Below, piece by piece: positions 9,437 through 17,361 of a DNA stretch of 64,000 bases. Position 1 is the stretch's first letter. Every line of letters starts with the position of its first letter. The notes under the pieces are model-generated. The model did no database searches. It worked only from the letters and a program-made list of their open reading frames with translations, and was not told the DNA's origin. A program made the position numbers and the translations under genes. The stretch comes from Halorientalis litorea (GTDB taxonomy: Archaea > Halobacteriota > Halobacteria > Halobacteriales > Haloarculaceae): positions 92,913 to 156,912 of the forward strand of contig NZ_CP095483.1 of the NCBI RefSeq assembly GCF_023028225.1, in the 5' to 3' direction.

Positions 9437-9775
9437 ATGGACAAATCCGCGTCGTGGCACCAGTCAGACGAACTCGACACCGTAGAGAGTCGATTGTGGC
9501 TCGCCGCTGTCCTGTTTTTCGGCGTCGGAGACGTGGTGACGACGGGTATCGGCCTCGACCTCACTGGTGTCAGCGAAATCGGTCCCCTTCGGTCGGTCGT
9601 CCTCCGCCACGGCGTGTTCGCCGTCGTCGGGTTGAAACTGGTGACTTTCGCCGCCTGTTACGTACTCTGGCGCGCCGTGCCGCGGCCTCACGCGGTCGGT
9701 GTCCCGTTGGGTCTGGCACTACTCGGCGTTCCCGTCACCGGCTGGAACGTGGCCGTTCTCGTCCTCGCGACCTGA
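9437..9775 (+). CDS. Small four-helix membrane protein, DUF5658-like
   Basis: A 112-residue protein with about three to four hydrophobic helices. It contains GVGDVVTTGIGLDLTGVSE, resembling small haloarchaeal membrane proteins (DUF5658 type) that share a GD-TT motif in the first helix. I chose ATG 9437 because the hydrophilic N-terminus followed by the first helix begins there, and upstream codons look non-coding. Function is unknown. Confidence 0.65.
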   Translation: MDKSASWHQSDELDTVESRLWLAAVLFFGVGDVVTTGIGLDLTGVSEIGPLRSVVLRHGVFAVVGLKLVTFAACYVLWRAVPRPHAVGVPLGLALLGVPVTGWNVAVLVLAT

Positions 9776-9895
9776 CGCCGGTGCCGGGGTACGCTTCGGC
9801 CATCTGTGTGGTGACAGCGACACACCACAATTCGCGCGGGATGGCGGCACTATAACCACAGCTCGAACGCGTAGAGAGTTCGTTCTCACGGACAA

Positions 9896-9900
9896 GGAGG
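9896..9900 (+). promoter_or_regulatory. Shine-Dalgarno sequence of GT2 gene
   Basis: GGAGG sits eight bases before ATG 9909 and is the main reason for preferring this start over ATG 9999. A TATA-like CTATAACC at 9850-9857 would give a short leader containing it. Confidence 0.5.
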
Positions 9901-9901
9901 C

Positions 9902-9909
9902 TATAACAA
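9902..9909 (+). promoter_or_regulatory. ATAACAA-type element at the GT2 start
   Basis: TATAACAA overlaps the ATG at 9909. If it acts as a TATA box, transcription would begin near 9935 and ATG 9999 would be used, so it bears on start choice. Confidence 0.35.
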
Positions 9910-11045
9910 TGCCCACGGCAGCGGACGACCAGACAGGTGCCGGTTACGGGGTCGCTCGTCGGAACTGCGGGACCGCGCTCGCCGTCACGCCAGCAAGTAT
10001 GTACAAGGATAACTCCGTCGCCGTCGTGATTCCCGCGTACAACGAGGAGGGCTTCGTCGGCGATGTCGTCAGGTCGCTGCCGGTGTTCGTGGACCGTGCG
10101 TACGTGGTCGACGACTGTTCGACTGACGAAACGTGGCAGGAGATACAACTCGCAGTGACACACGTGAACGCTACCCGGGAGGGTCTCGTAGACGACCAGT
10201 TTGCGGAGGCGATACAGCACGAGGAGAACACCGGCGTCGGAGGTGCCATCAAGACCGGATACAACCGGGCACGGCAAGACGGAATGGACATCACAGCGGT
10301 GATGAACGGTGACGGGCAGATGGACCCCGAAATCCTCCACCGAATCATCGACCCCGTAGCCGAGGGGCGCGCCGACTACGCGAAGGGCAACCGACTCCTG
10401 AGTCGCGACCACATGGACGGAATGAGTCGCTGGCGGCAGTTCGGAAACGGCCTCCTCACGTTTCTGACGAAGGTGTCGAGCGGGTACTGGAAGACAATGG
10501 ACCCTCAGAACGGGTACACGGCCATCTCCGAGCGCGCGCTCAACCGACTCGATGTGGACGAACTGTACGACGACTACGGGTTCTGCAACGACATCCTCGT
10601 CAGGCTCAACGCCCGGTCGATGCGCGTCGCGGACGTCGAGATGGAGGCCGTCTACGGCGAGGAAACGAGCGACATCACGTACAGGCACTTCATCCCGGCC
10701 GTGTTTACTCTGTTACTCCGTGGCTTCCTCTGGCGGCTGAAGACGCGGTACCTCGTGTTCGACTTCCACCCGCTCGTTCTCTTGTACGCCCTCGGCACCG
10801 TCGGCGTCACCGGTTCGGTGGCACACGCGGGCTTCACACTGGTGCGTGCCGTTCCCGGAGCGCGGTTGCTCCTCGCGTTCGTCGCCTTCCTCGTGAGTTC
10901 GTTCTCTCTCGTCCTCGCCATGACGTTCGACCTCTCCAACAGCGAACACCTCGAAGTGCAGGTGTTCGCCGACGAGACACCGGAGTACCGCGAGCACGAA
11001 CCCGACCGTGAGGGCGTCCCCGCCCGTCCGATGCGGACGGACTGA
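9909..11045 (+). CDS. Family 2 glycosyltransferase (dolichyl-phosphate hexose synthase-like)
   Basis: A 378-residue glycosyltransferase. The GT-A fold starts at residue ~36 (VAVVIPAYNEEGFVGDVV), with VVDDCSTD at 66-73 and the metal/sugar-nucleotide site NGDGQMDP at 133-140. Two or three hydrophobic helices follow at ~275-345, before a charged tail. This resembles enzymes that load a sugar onto dolichyl phosphate for N-glycan or polysaccharide assembly at the cytoplasmic face. ATG 9999 (MYKDNSV) is a good alternative start because homologues typically begin there; the extra 30 residues look non-globular. It opens the glycan locus. Confidence 0.85.
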   Translation: MPTAADDQTGAGYGVARRNCGTALAVTPASMYKDNSVAVVIPAYNEEGFVGDVVRSLPVFVDRAYVVDDCSTDETWQEIQLAVTHVNATREGLVDDQFAEAIQHEENTGVGGAIKTGYNRARQDGMDITAVMNGDGQMDPEILHRIIDPVAEGRADYAKGNRLLSRDHMDGMSRWRQFGNGLLTFLTKVSSGYWKTMDPQNGYTAISERALNRLDVDELYDDYGFCNDILVRLNARSMRVADVEMEAVYGEETSDITYRHFIPAVFTLLLRGFLWRLKTRYLVFDFHPLVLLYALGTVGVTGSVAHAGFTLVRAVPGARLLLAFVAFLVSSFSLVLAMTFDLSNSEHLEVQVFADETPEYREHEPDREGVPARPMRTD

Positions 11046-11055
11046 ATAGCGAGTC

Positions 11056-11063
11056 CATAACAA
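11056..11063 (+). promoter_or_regulatory. ATAACAA-type TATA box of DUF354 gene
   Basis: CATAACAA is centred 31 bases before ATG 11091, the correct distance for a TATA box with a minimal leader. Confidence 0.5.
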
Positions 11064-11090
11064 AACCCGATTCGGGCCTGCTGTCTGGTG

Positions 11091-12161
11091 ATGCGGTTCC
11101 TGATTCTCGTCAACACACCGGCTCACGTTCACCTGTATCGCAACCTCGTGCCGCGGCTTCAGAACCGAGGTCACGACGTGTTGGTGCTCGCCCGTGACTA
11201 CGGCTGTACCGTCGACTTACTGGACTACTACGACCTCCCATCCGAACTGTACGGCCGACAAGCACCCTCGTTCCGCTCGCTTGTTGCCAACGTCCCCGGA
11301 CAGTTCGGTCGTATCGCCCGCCGCGCCCGTTCGTTCGCCCCCGACGTGGTGTTCGGCCGCGGTGCCTACGCCGTCGTGGCTGGAACGGCGACGCGCACGC
11401 CAATCGTCCTCGTCATCGACTCCGAGCCCTCGCAGGTCAGCCACAGGGTGTCGAGTCGGTTCGCCCGCACCGTCGTCTCCCCGAATGCGTTCGAGGGGTC
11501 GCTCGGCGACCACCACGTTCGGTTCGACGGCCTCCAAGAGTGCGCTTATCTCCACCCGGAGGTGTTCACCCCGGACCCGTCGGTCCGTGACGCGCTCGGA
11601 GTCGGTTCGGACGAGGCGTACGCACTCGTCCGTCTCAACGCCTTCGACGCGCTCCACGACGTGGGAAGCGGGTCACGAAACGACGAGCGGCGCGAACTGA
11701 TACGAAATCTCGCGGAACGGGCCACCGTCTTCGTCTCGGACGAGGCTGGAACGCTCGACCTGTCCGCCCTCCCGGCGGAGCGGTACGACATCCATCCCGG
11801 GCGGATGCACGACGCACTCGCCGAGGCCCGCCTGTTCGTCACCGACACGGGGACGATGGCGACGGAGGCCGGACTGCTCGGGACACCGACCGTCCGGTAC
11901 GCAGACCCCGACGAGCCGACGATGGGCGAGTTCGAGGAACTCCGCGAGAACGACCTGCTGGAACAGCACAATACGATGTCGGACGTTGTAAACGCGGCAG
12001 AACGATTGCTCGATAACGACGAGGTGGTCACACGCTGGGCGACAGCACGGGACCGCTACCTCACTGGAACGGCTGACTTGACGGCTCTCCTCGTGAACAT
12101 CGCCGAGCACGTGGGGGACGGTGTGGCGGTGCCGGCCGACGTGTCGGCGCACGTCGCGTAA
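11091..12161 (+). CDS. DUF354 family glycosyltransferase-like protein
   Basis: A 356-residue protein of the archaeal DUF354 family, which has a GT-B-like two-Rossmann architecture resembling UDP-GlcNAc 2-epimerases. Visible family features are FLILVNTPAHVHLYRNLV at the N-terminus, the central VFGRGAYAVVAGT, and the C-terminal TDTGTMATEAGLLGTPTVR nucleotide-sugar-binding-like loop. A GTG at 11088 is three bases upstream, but ATG fits the TATA spacing. It likely acts on a sugar nucleotide for the glycan built by neighbouring genes; donor and acceptor are unknown. Confidence 0.83.
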   Translation: MRFLILVNTPAHVHLYRNLVPRLQNRGHDVLVLARDYGCTVDLLDYYDLPSELYGRQAPSFRSLVANVPGQFGRIARRARSFAPDVVFGRGAYAVVAGTATRTPIVLVIDSEPSQVSHRVSSRFARTVVSPNAFEGSLGDHHVRFDGLQECAYLHPEVFTPDPSVRDALGVGSDEAYALVRLNAFDALHDVGSGSRNDERRELIRNLAERATVFVSDEAGTLDLSALPAERYDIHPGRMHDALAEARLFVTDTGTMATEAGLLGTPTVRYADPDEPTMGEFEELRENDLLEQHNTMSDVVNAAERLLDNDEVVTRWATARDRYLTGTADLTALLVNIAEHVGDGVAVPADVSAHVA

Positions 12162-13853
12162 TCACGAGTCCGAGACCCAGCGGCCGTACAGCGTTTGCTC
12201 GTCGCTCTCTTGGTCGACGAGGTTCCGGACCGGCCGTGGATTCACGGTCGACACCGGCACGACGTCGCTCTGGTCTGACTGGGCTGAGGGGGCTCCTGTC
12301 CGCGTGAGTACGAGGGTCGAGCGGTCGGTGGCGGTAGTGTCACCACCCAGTGCCGCCGCATCGATACAGAACTCGCCGTCGGTAGTACTGATCAATTCCC
12401 GGCCGCCTCGGTCCAAGTCAGTCGCGTCGAGTGACGTGCCTGCGAGCCGACAGACACACCCTGAAGCACCCGTCTCGAAGTCGACGACGAGCGGGAAGCG
12501 GCTCACGGTGACGGACGACGTCTCGATACGACAGTCCGCAGTTTCGTGCAACTGTACGCCGTCGCTTGCCTGCCCGGTTTTCTCGACACTGATGTCGCTG
12601 AGGGTACACCCGTCCCGCCGTCGGATGGCCACTGCTGGCGTGTGTGGGCTCTCCCCATCTATCGTGACGTTCTCACAGGTAATGTTCCAGTCTTCAGGAA
12701 GCCGGTTCATCGACGGCATCGGTCCCGGTCTGAACTCCTCGACCGGTTCGTCAGCTACGATTGCGGGTCGCTGGACGTTCGTCGTCAGGTCGCAGTTGCG
12801 TATCGTCGCCCGGCCGAACTGGTTGTTGACGACGACGGCACCCTGTGTCTGGTTCGGACCGACACCACTGATTTCGACGGTACAGTCCTCGACGAGGCAC
12901 CCGTCGCCCTCCTTGAGCCAAATACCCCGGAAGATACGGTTCCCGCTCGGGGTATAGTCCGGTATTTCGGTCACTCTGACAGTCACGTCGCGAACGATTG
13001 CTTCCGTGTCTGCGTTTCCGCCACCGACCCGGACCTGCACGATGGCGTTGTTCGCGTACTCACCGCCGATGATCCGGAGCGGGCCGCCGTGGGCGGACGC
13101 GTACAGCCCTTCCTTCCCCCACCCTTTCATCACACAGTTGCGGAATTCGAGCGACCCCGGTTCGTGGTCCGGGTCGTAGAACTCCCGCTGCGGGAAAACG
13201 AACGCGCCGGCACCGTTGCGGGCACCGTGCCGCAAGTCGACGTTCTGGAGTGTGAGGTCAGTCTCCGCTCCTTCGGCCATCAGTGTGAACCCGTTGGTCC
13301 GCTCGTCGACATCCACGAACTCGGCGACGCTGTAGTTTCTGATGACGTTCGAGCCGCCGACGCACTTAAAATCACACCAGGCTGCAGTGTTCGACGCCGT
13401 ATTGTCGAGTGTAAACCCCTCGATGTGGACGTCGGAGACGTGCTGGAAACCGAGTGAGACGGAACGCCCCCGGGTGCCGATGCGGAACGTAGCACCGTCA
13501 CCGAGCAAGCCGAAATTAGAGAGGTCACGGAACCGGAGTCCACCGATACGGTACGTCCCTGAGGGAAAGTACAGGAGCGTGTCGTCGCCGGCGAGTTCGT
13601 GAATCCGGTCGTCGACGTACCGTTCACCGGTGTCGTCGACGCCTTCCTCGACGACGTTGTGGACGGTTCCGAATCGCTCTTCTATGCTAGAGCGGTCGCT
13701 CGGTGTCGCCGTCTCGCCGGTATCCGTTCCCCTCCCATCCGGGCCACTCGTCTCTGTGGGTGTCTCCGTCTGAGGGCGGGTTTGTGTGTAACAGCCACCG
13801 AGACCAGTGAGTGCGACACCGAGATGTTTGAGAACCTGCCGTCGCCGTGTCAT
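12162..13853 (-). CDS. Tat-exported lipoprotein with right-handed parallel beta-helix
   Basis: A 563-residue protein. The N-terminus has a twin-arginine signal (RRRQVLKHL) ending in a lipobox-like GLGGC with C21, so it is probably folded in the cytoplasm, exported by Tat and lipid-anchored. A Thr/Pro-rich linker (to about residue 50) follows. From ~residue 65, VVEEGVDDTGERYVDD and FPSGTYRIGGLRF mark a pectate-lyase-like parallel beta-helix with repeating strands such as NVTIDGE, DISVEKT and CRIETSSV. Such proteins bind or cleave polysaccharides. It abuts the DUF354 gene tail to tail with no spacer. Confidence 0.8.
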   Translation of the reverse strand: MTRRRQVLKHLGVALTGLGGCYTQTRPQTETPTETSGPDGRGTDTGETATPSDRSSIEERFGTVHNVVEEGVDDTGERYVDDRIHELAGDDTLLYFPSGTYRIGGLRFRDLSNFGLLGDGATFRIGTRGRSVSLGFQHVSDVHIEGFTLDNTASNTAAWCDFKCVGGSNVIRNYSVAEFVDVDERTNGFTLMAEGAETDLTLQNVDLRHGARNGAGAFVFPQREFYDPDHEPGSLEFRNCVMKGWGKEGLYASAHGGPLRIIGGEYANNAIVQVRVGGGNADTEAIVRDVTVRVTEIPDYTPSGNRIFRGIWLKEGDGCLVEDCTVEISGVGPNQTQGAVVVNNQFGRATIRNCDLTTNVQRPAIVADEPVEEFRPGPMPSMNRLPEDWNITCENVTIDGESPHTPAVAIRRRDGCTLSDISVEKTGQASDGVQLHETADCRIETSSVTVSRFPLVVDFETGASGCVCRLAGTSLDATDLDRGGRELISTTDGEFCIDAAALGGDTTATDRSTLVLTRTGAPSAQSDQSDVVPVSTVNPRPVRNLVDQESDEQTLYGRWVSDS

Positions 13854-13886
13854 CCTGAGTGCTAGTCAGCGAACGGCCTGCGGCAA

Positions 13887-13894
13887 TTGTTATG
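13887..13894 (-). promoter_or_regulatory. ATAACAA-type TATA box of beta-helix lipoprotein gene
   Basis: Read on the minus strand this is CATAACAA, centred about 37 bases before the ATG at 13853. Confidence 0.45.
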
Positions 13895-14017
13895 TCGCAC
13901 TTAGTTCGTGCGTATTCGTAACACACCCGGAGTTTGCGTTGCCACCCCACGCTTCCGGCACCGATGTCGGTATGTATCCCTACCGTGCTCGCTGGCTTGG
14001 TAGCCGAAAACGGCCGA

Positions 14018-14032
14018 TAAGAGGTCCTTACT
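14018..14032. repeat. 15-base motif, first copy
   Basis: TAAGAGGTCCTTACT, matching TAAGAAGACCTTACT at 16211-16225 in 13 of 15 positions. Both are intergenic, flanking the same beta-helix gene; possible regulator site. Confidence 0.4.
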
Positions 14033-14248
14033 GTGGTTAACAGTATAGTATGACTACCATTCTAACTGGTGTCGAGTGTTTGGAGATACATACTGAACCG
14101 TAGGTAGGTACTACGCGCCACCATCCGGACGGATAAACCCCCGAACACAGGTGACATTGTTGCTGCTAGTATTCTGCACGTATTCGGTATGCAATCTTTT
14201 CGAACTGGGGACGATGCTCGAGGATGCGGTAACGAGCGCGCCATATTG

Positions 14249-14255
14249 CTTTTAC
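14249..14255 (+). promoter_or_regulatory. TATA-like box of plus-strand beta-helix gene
   Basis: CTTTTAC is centred 27 bases before ATG 14279, which supports leaderless initiation there rather than at upstream in-frame codons. Confidence 0.45.
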
Positions 14256-14278
14256 GGGTAATCTTCTCCTACCTGAGC

Positions 14279-16186
14279 ATGGCAGACGAGTCAGATGAGA
14301 AAGACGCTCCTACCGAGAGTTTGTCGGGCGAGTCGGACCGAGTCGATGAAACAGTCGAGCGGACCGCAGCGATATCCCGCCGGTCGTACATCGCGGCCGC
14401 CGTCGCCGCGGTCGGCATCGGCGGTGCCGCGACGGCAGTCCAAGGGGCAACGAGCGGGCAGGACATTGTCGAAGCTGGGGCCGACCCTACCGGGAACGAA
14501 CCGGTCAACGACGTTCTCCAGCGAGCCCTGAGCAACAACAAAGAAGTCCACTTCCCGGAGGGTGAGTACCTCGTCTCCGGTGACCTGAGCATCGCCGGTG
14601 ACAACTGGACGGTGACCGGCAACAACGCGACGCTCTTGTTCCCCGGCGGCGGCCTCGACCTCTCCGGGAGTGGATGGACGTTCGACGGGTTCGAGGTCGA
14701 TTTCCGCCAGCAGTCCGGGTTCTCCATCTGTTGGCTCGGAGATAGCGACTGGACCTTCGGGAACGTCGTGTTCCGTGGAACGCGGATGGTCGACAACAAG
14801 GCCCCTCTCCTCGTCCCGACCGTCCCGCAGGGGTCCACCGGACACATGCACGACATCTACGTCCACGAGGGGAACGCGGACGGCGACGAGGACGGGAAAG
14901 CCAAGCTTATGTGGCACGACGGTGACATGGCGGGGACGCTCACCATCGAGCGCATGTGGGCGGAGCACTGGTCCGAGAACACCATCTACGCCTCCGACAT
15001 GGCCGGGAAACTCGTGGTTCGTGACTCGTACTTCCGGAACACGAACACTGGGTGTATCCGCGGCTCCGAACACATCGAGGCTCACGGCTGTACCTTCGTC
15101 GTGGATGGGCAGACGCCGGGCCAGTGGAACGAAGAGCGCAAGGGTGCGACGGAGTTCAAGGGAATGTGGTGTAACTTCAACCGTGGCTCCGGCAACGGTG
15201 TCGGCGTCGTCCGGGACTGTGACTTCTACTACACCTACAGTGGCGGCGTCGGGTCCGCCGTCGAACTCGACGGCCCCGGTGACTCCATCACCATCGACGA
15301 CTCGCGGTTCCACGCGTCGTTCGACGTGGACATGATAGACGGCGCGGGCGAGAGCATGTCGAAACTCGGAGCCGGGAACGTCGTTTCGGGCGGGTTCAAC
15401 GCCAACGTCGGGAGCATCGATGCCACGCGGTCCTCGACACGAGCCACCAGCGGGTCGCCACCGCTCCCCCAGCCGCCGGAACTCGGGACGACGCCGAACG
15501 GAAGCACCGAGTCGACGGAGACGGCGACGAGCACCACCGATTTTAGCGACGACTGGAACAGCCTCCGAATCGACGGCGACGGCGACGACTCGACGAGTGC
15601 CGTGTTCACCTTCACCGTCTCCGGTGACCTGGAACACCTCACGCCGGAGGATGCTGTCCTTCAGTCCGACCACGGCGTCGATGGCGGTACCGCCACGGAG
15701 GACGTGTGGTCCGAATCCGAGGAGTACCGCTACACCGGTGACATCACCGACTTCCAAATCGACGGCCCGGCGACGGTGTACGTCGACGGCGAGCAGACGA
15801 GCATCGACGCCATCACCCAGACAGCGACTCAGACGGACACGGCAACCGAGACCTCCACATCCACGGAGACAGCCACGTCAACGGCAACACCGACGGAGAC
15901 CGACACGACAACCGAAACCACGACCGAGACTGACACGTCCACGACGCTCCCGAACACCATCGTCATCGAGGGGACGCCCAACGACGTGAGTAAGTACAGT
16001 TTCTCCGTGAGCGACACGCTGGAGAAACACGAATCACTCGGAACGCAGAATGCGTCCGATGTCATCGACGGCACCAGCGTCTCGGGGTACGTCAACGACG
16101 ACGTGGACGCCTATCGGTTCGCCGGCGAACTCCAGAGTTTCGAGTTGACCGGGTCCGCAGCCGTGCAGTTCACCGACGGAAACTGA
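14279..16186 (+). CDS. Tat-exported beta-helix surface protein with Thr-rich linker
   Basis: A 635-residue protein starting at ATG 14279. A Tat signal (ISRRSYIAAAVAAVGIGGAA, about residues 36-56) follows an unusually long acidic N-region. Residues ~60-400 form a parallel beta-helix (DIVEAGADPTGNEPVNDVLQ, FPEGEYLVSGDLSIAGDNW), related in layout to the divergent lipoprotein gene. After a Ser/Pro linker come two short repeated beta domains (FTFTVSGDLEHL and YSFSVSDTLEKH), separated by a nearly pure Thr/Ser/Glu tract at about 510-558. The tract is a likely O-glycosylation or cell-wall-spanning segment. The role is probably polysaccharide binding or modification at the cell surface. Confidence 0.78.
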   Translation: MADESDEKDAPTESLSGESDRVDETVERTAAISRRSYIAAAVAAVGIGGAATAVQGATSGQDIVEAGADPTGNEPVNDVLQRALSNNKEVHFPEGEYLVSGDLSIAGDNWTVTGNNATLLFPGGGLDLSGSGWTFDGFEVDFRQQSGFSICWLGDSDWTFGNVVFRGTRMVDNKAPLLVPTVPQGSTGHMHDIYVHEGNADGDEDGKAKLMWHDGDMAGTLTIERMWAEHWSENTIYASDMAGKLVVRDSYFRNTNTGCIRGSEHIEAHGCTFVVDGQTPGQWNEERKGATEFKGMWCNFNRGSGNGVGVVRDCDFYYTYSGGVGSAVELDGPGDSITIDDSRFHASFDVDMIDGAGESMSKLGAGNVVSGGFNANVGSIDATRSSTRATSGSPPLPQPPELGTTPNGSTESTETATSTTDFSDDWNSLRIDGDGDDSTSAVFTFTVSGDLEHLTPEDAVLQSDHGVDGGTATEDVWSESEEYRYTGDITDFQIDGPATVYVDGEQTSIDAITQTATQTDTATETSTSTETATSTATPTETDTTTETTTETDTSTTLPNTIVIEGTPNDVSKYSFSVSDTLEKHESLGTQNASDVIDGTSVSGYVNDDVDAYRFAGELQSFELTGSAAVQFTDGN

Positions 16187-16210
16187 AACCGGGCCGCTAG
16201 AGTCGGGCAG

Positions 16211-16225
16211 TAAGAAGACCTTACT
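16211..16225. repeat. 15-base motif, second copy, inside an inverted repeat
   Basis: TAAGAAGACCTTACT; extended to 16209, it forms the dyad AGTAAG-AAGAC-CTTACT. It lies 25 bases after the beta-helix gene and 63 before the GT4 gene, so it could be a terminator hairpin or operator. Confidence 0.4.
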
Positions 16226-16287
16226 CCGCGTCCGGTGTCCCGGTACGAGTTCTATACTAAAGAGACCCGCCTCGAAACGGGCTGACA

Positions 16288-17280
16288 ATGGAATCCAGTC
16301 CGCGGGCGGCCGCACGTTCGGCCGAGTACGACCAATTGCGTGTGTTGAACCTCGTCCCCAGTCCGGACTCGGGCTTTTATCGGACACAGGTCGAGACGCT
16401 CTCGGAGCTGAACGTCGACGGCGAGACGATGCCCGTACCGGGTCGGACCGACGGGACAGACCCGGAGGAGAACCGCTCACCGCTCGACTATCTCCGGTTT
16501 TTTCCGCAGACGGTACGGGCTGTCGAAGCCGACCACGACGTCGTTCACGCGAACTACGGACTGACTGCACCGCACGCGCTCGCACAGCGGCGTGCCCCCG
16601 TCGTTCTCTCGCTGTGGGGGACCGACGTGTACGGTCCCTTCGGGTGGGTGAGCAAACTCTGCGCACCGCTGTGTGACGCCGTCGTCGTCATGTCCGAGGA
16701 GATGGGCGAACAGTTGCCCTGCGACTACACCGTCATTCCCCACGGCGTCGACCTCGACCTCTTCCAACCGGAGCCACAAGAATTTGCACAGTCCGCCTTG
16801 GGGTGGGACCACGACGCCCACCACGTCCTCTTCCCCGCACCGACCACCCGGGACGAGAAGGACTTCCCGCGGGCAGAGCAGGTCGTCGATGCTGCCCGCA
16901 CACGAGTCGACGCACCGATTCGTCTCGAAACCCCGAACGGGACTGTCTCGCACGACCAGATGCCGGTACTGATGAACGCCGCCGACGCACTCCTCCTGAC
17001 CTCTCGCTACGAGGGGTCACCGAACGTCGTCAAGGAGGCGTTGGCGTGCAATCTCCCGGTCGTCTCGACGGACGTTGGTGACGTGGCCGAACGGGTCAGC
17101 GACGTCTCGCCGTCGGCAGTCGGGTCGAGTGATGCGGAACTGGTCGACGCGTTGGTCACAGTGCTGGACCGCGGCGAGCGGTCGAACGGGCGCGAAACCG
17201 TCGAGGACCTGCATCTCGAACGCGTCGCCGAGCGGCTCCGGAGTGTCTACGACGATGTCGTTGCCGAGGCCGATGACTGA
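16288..17280 (+). CDS. GT4-type glycosyltransferase
   Basis: A 330-residue GT-B glycosyltransferase of group 1. The N-terminal domain starts at ~residue 18 (RVLNLVPSPDSGFYRTQ). PHGVDLDLF near residue 155 and the C-terminal EGSPNVVKEALACNLPVVSTDVGD (the E-x7-E nucleotide-sugar motif, ~243-263) are typical. It is about 30-50 residues shorter than many GT4 enzymes but has both domains. A TATA-like TCTATACTA at 16251-16259 precedes it. It probably adds a sugar to the lipid-linked glycan in the cytoplasm before the flippase acts. Confidence 0.86.
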   Translation: MESSPRAAARSAEYDQLRVLNLVPSPDSGFYRTQVETLSELNVDGETMPVPGRTDGTDPEENRSPLDYLRFFPQTVRAVEADHDVVHANYGLTAPHALAQRRAPVVLSLWGTDVYGPFGWVSKLCAPLCDAVVVMSEEMGEQLPCDYTVIPHGVDLDLFQPEPQEFAQSALGWDHDAHHVLFPAPTTRDEKDFPRAEQVVDAARTRVDAPIRLETPNGTVSHDQMPVLMNAADALLLTSRYEGSPNVVKEALACNLPVVSTDVGDVAERVSDVSPSAVGSSDAELVDALVTVLDRGERSNGRETVEDLHLERVAERLRSVYDDVVAEADD

Positions 17281-17317
17281 CTGCCGAAGACAGACCATAC
17301 TGACAGCACAGAAGTCA

Positions 17318-17325
17318 CATAACAA
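17318..17325 (+). promoter_or_regulatory. ATAACAA-type TATA box of large membrane protein gene
   Basis: CATAACAA is centred 41 bases before ATG 17362, suggesting a leader of about 12 bases. Confidence 0.45.
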
Positions 17326-17361
17326 AGAGACAGTTTGCCGTACCTCGGAGAGAGTGTCACC

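Larger units (their letters stand above)
13854..14278 (+). other. Divergent control region between two beta-helix genes
   Basis: These 425 bases hold no gene. They contain an ATAACAA-type box for the minus-strand gene (13887-13894), a 15-base motif repeated near 16211 (14018-14032) and the TATA box of the plus-strand gene (14249-14255). The segment 14030-14130 is AT-richer than its surroundings. Confidence 0.6.

Noticed and set aside
15817..15951. Possible tandem repeat or CRISPR-like array in ACG/GAC-rich DNA
   Set aside because: It is the coding sequence of a Thr/Ser/Glu linker with irregular units and no spacers.
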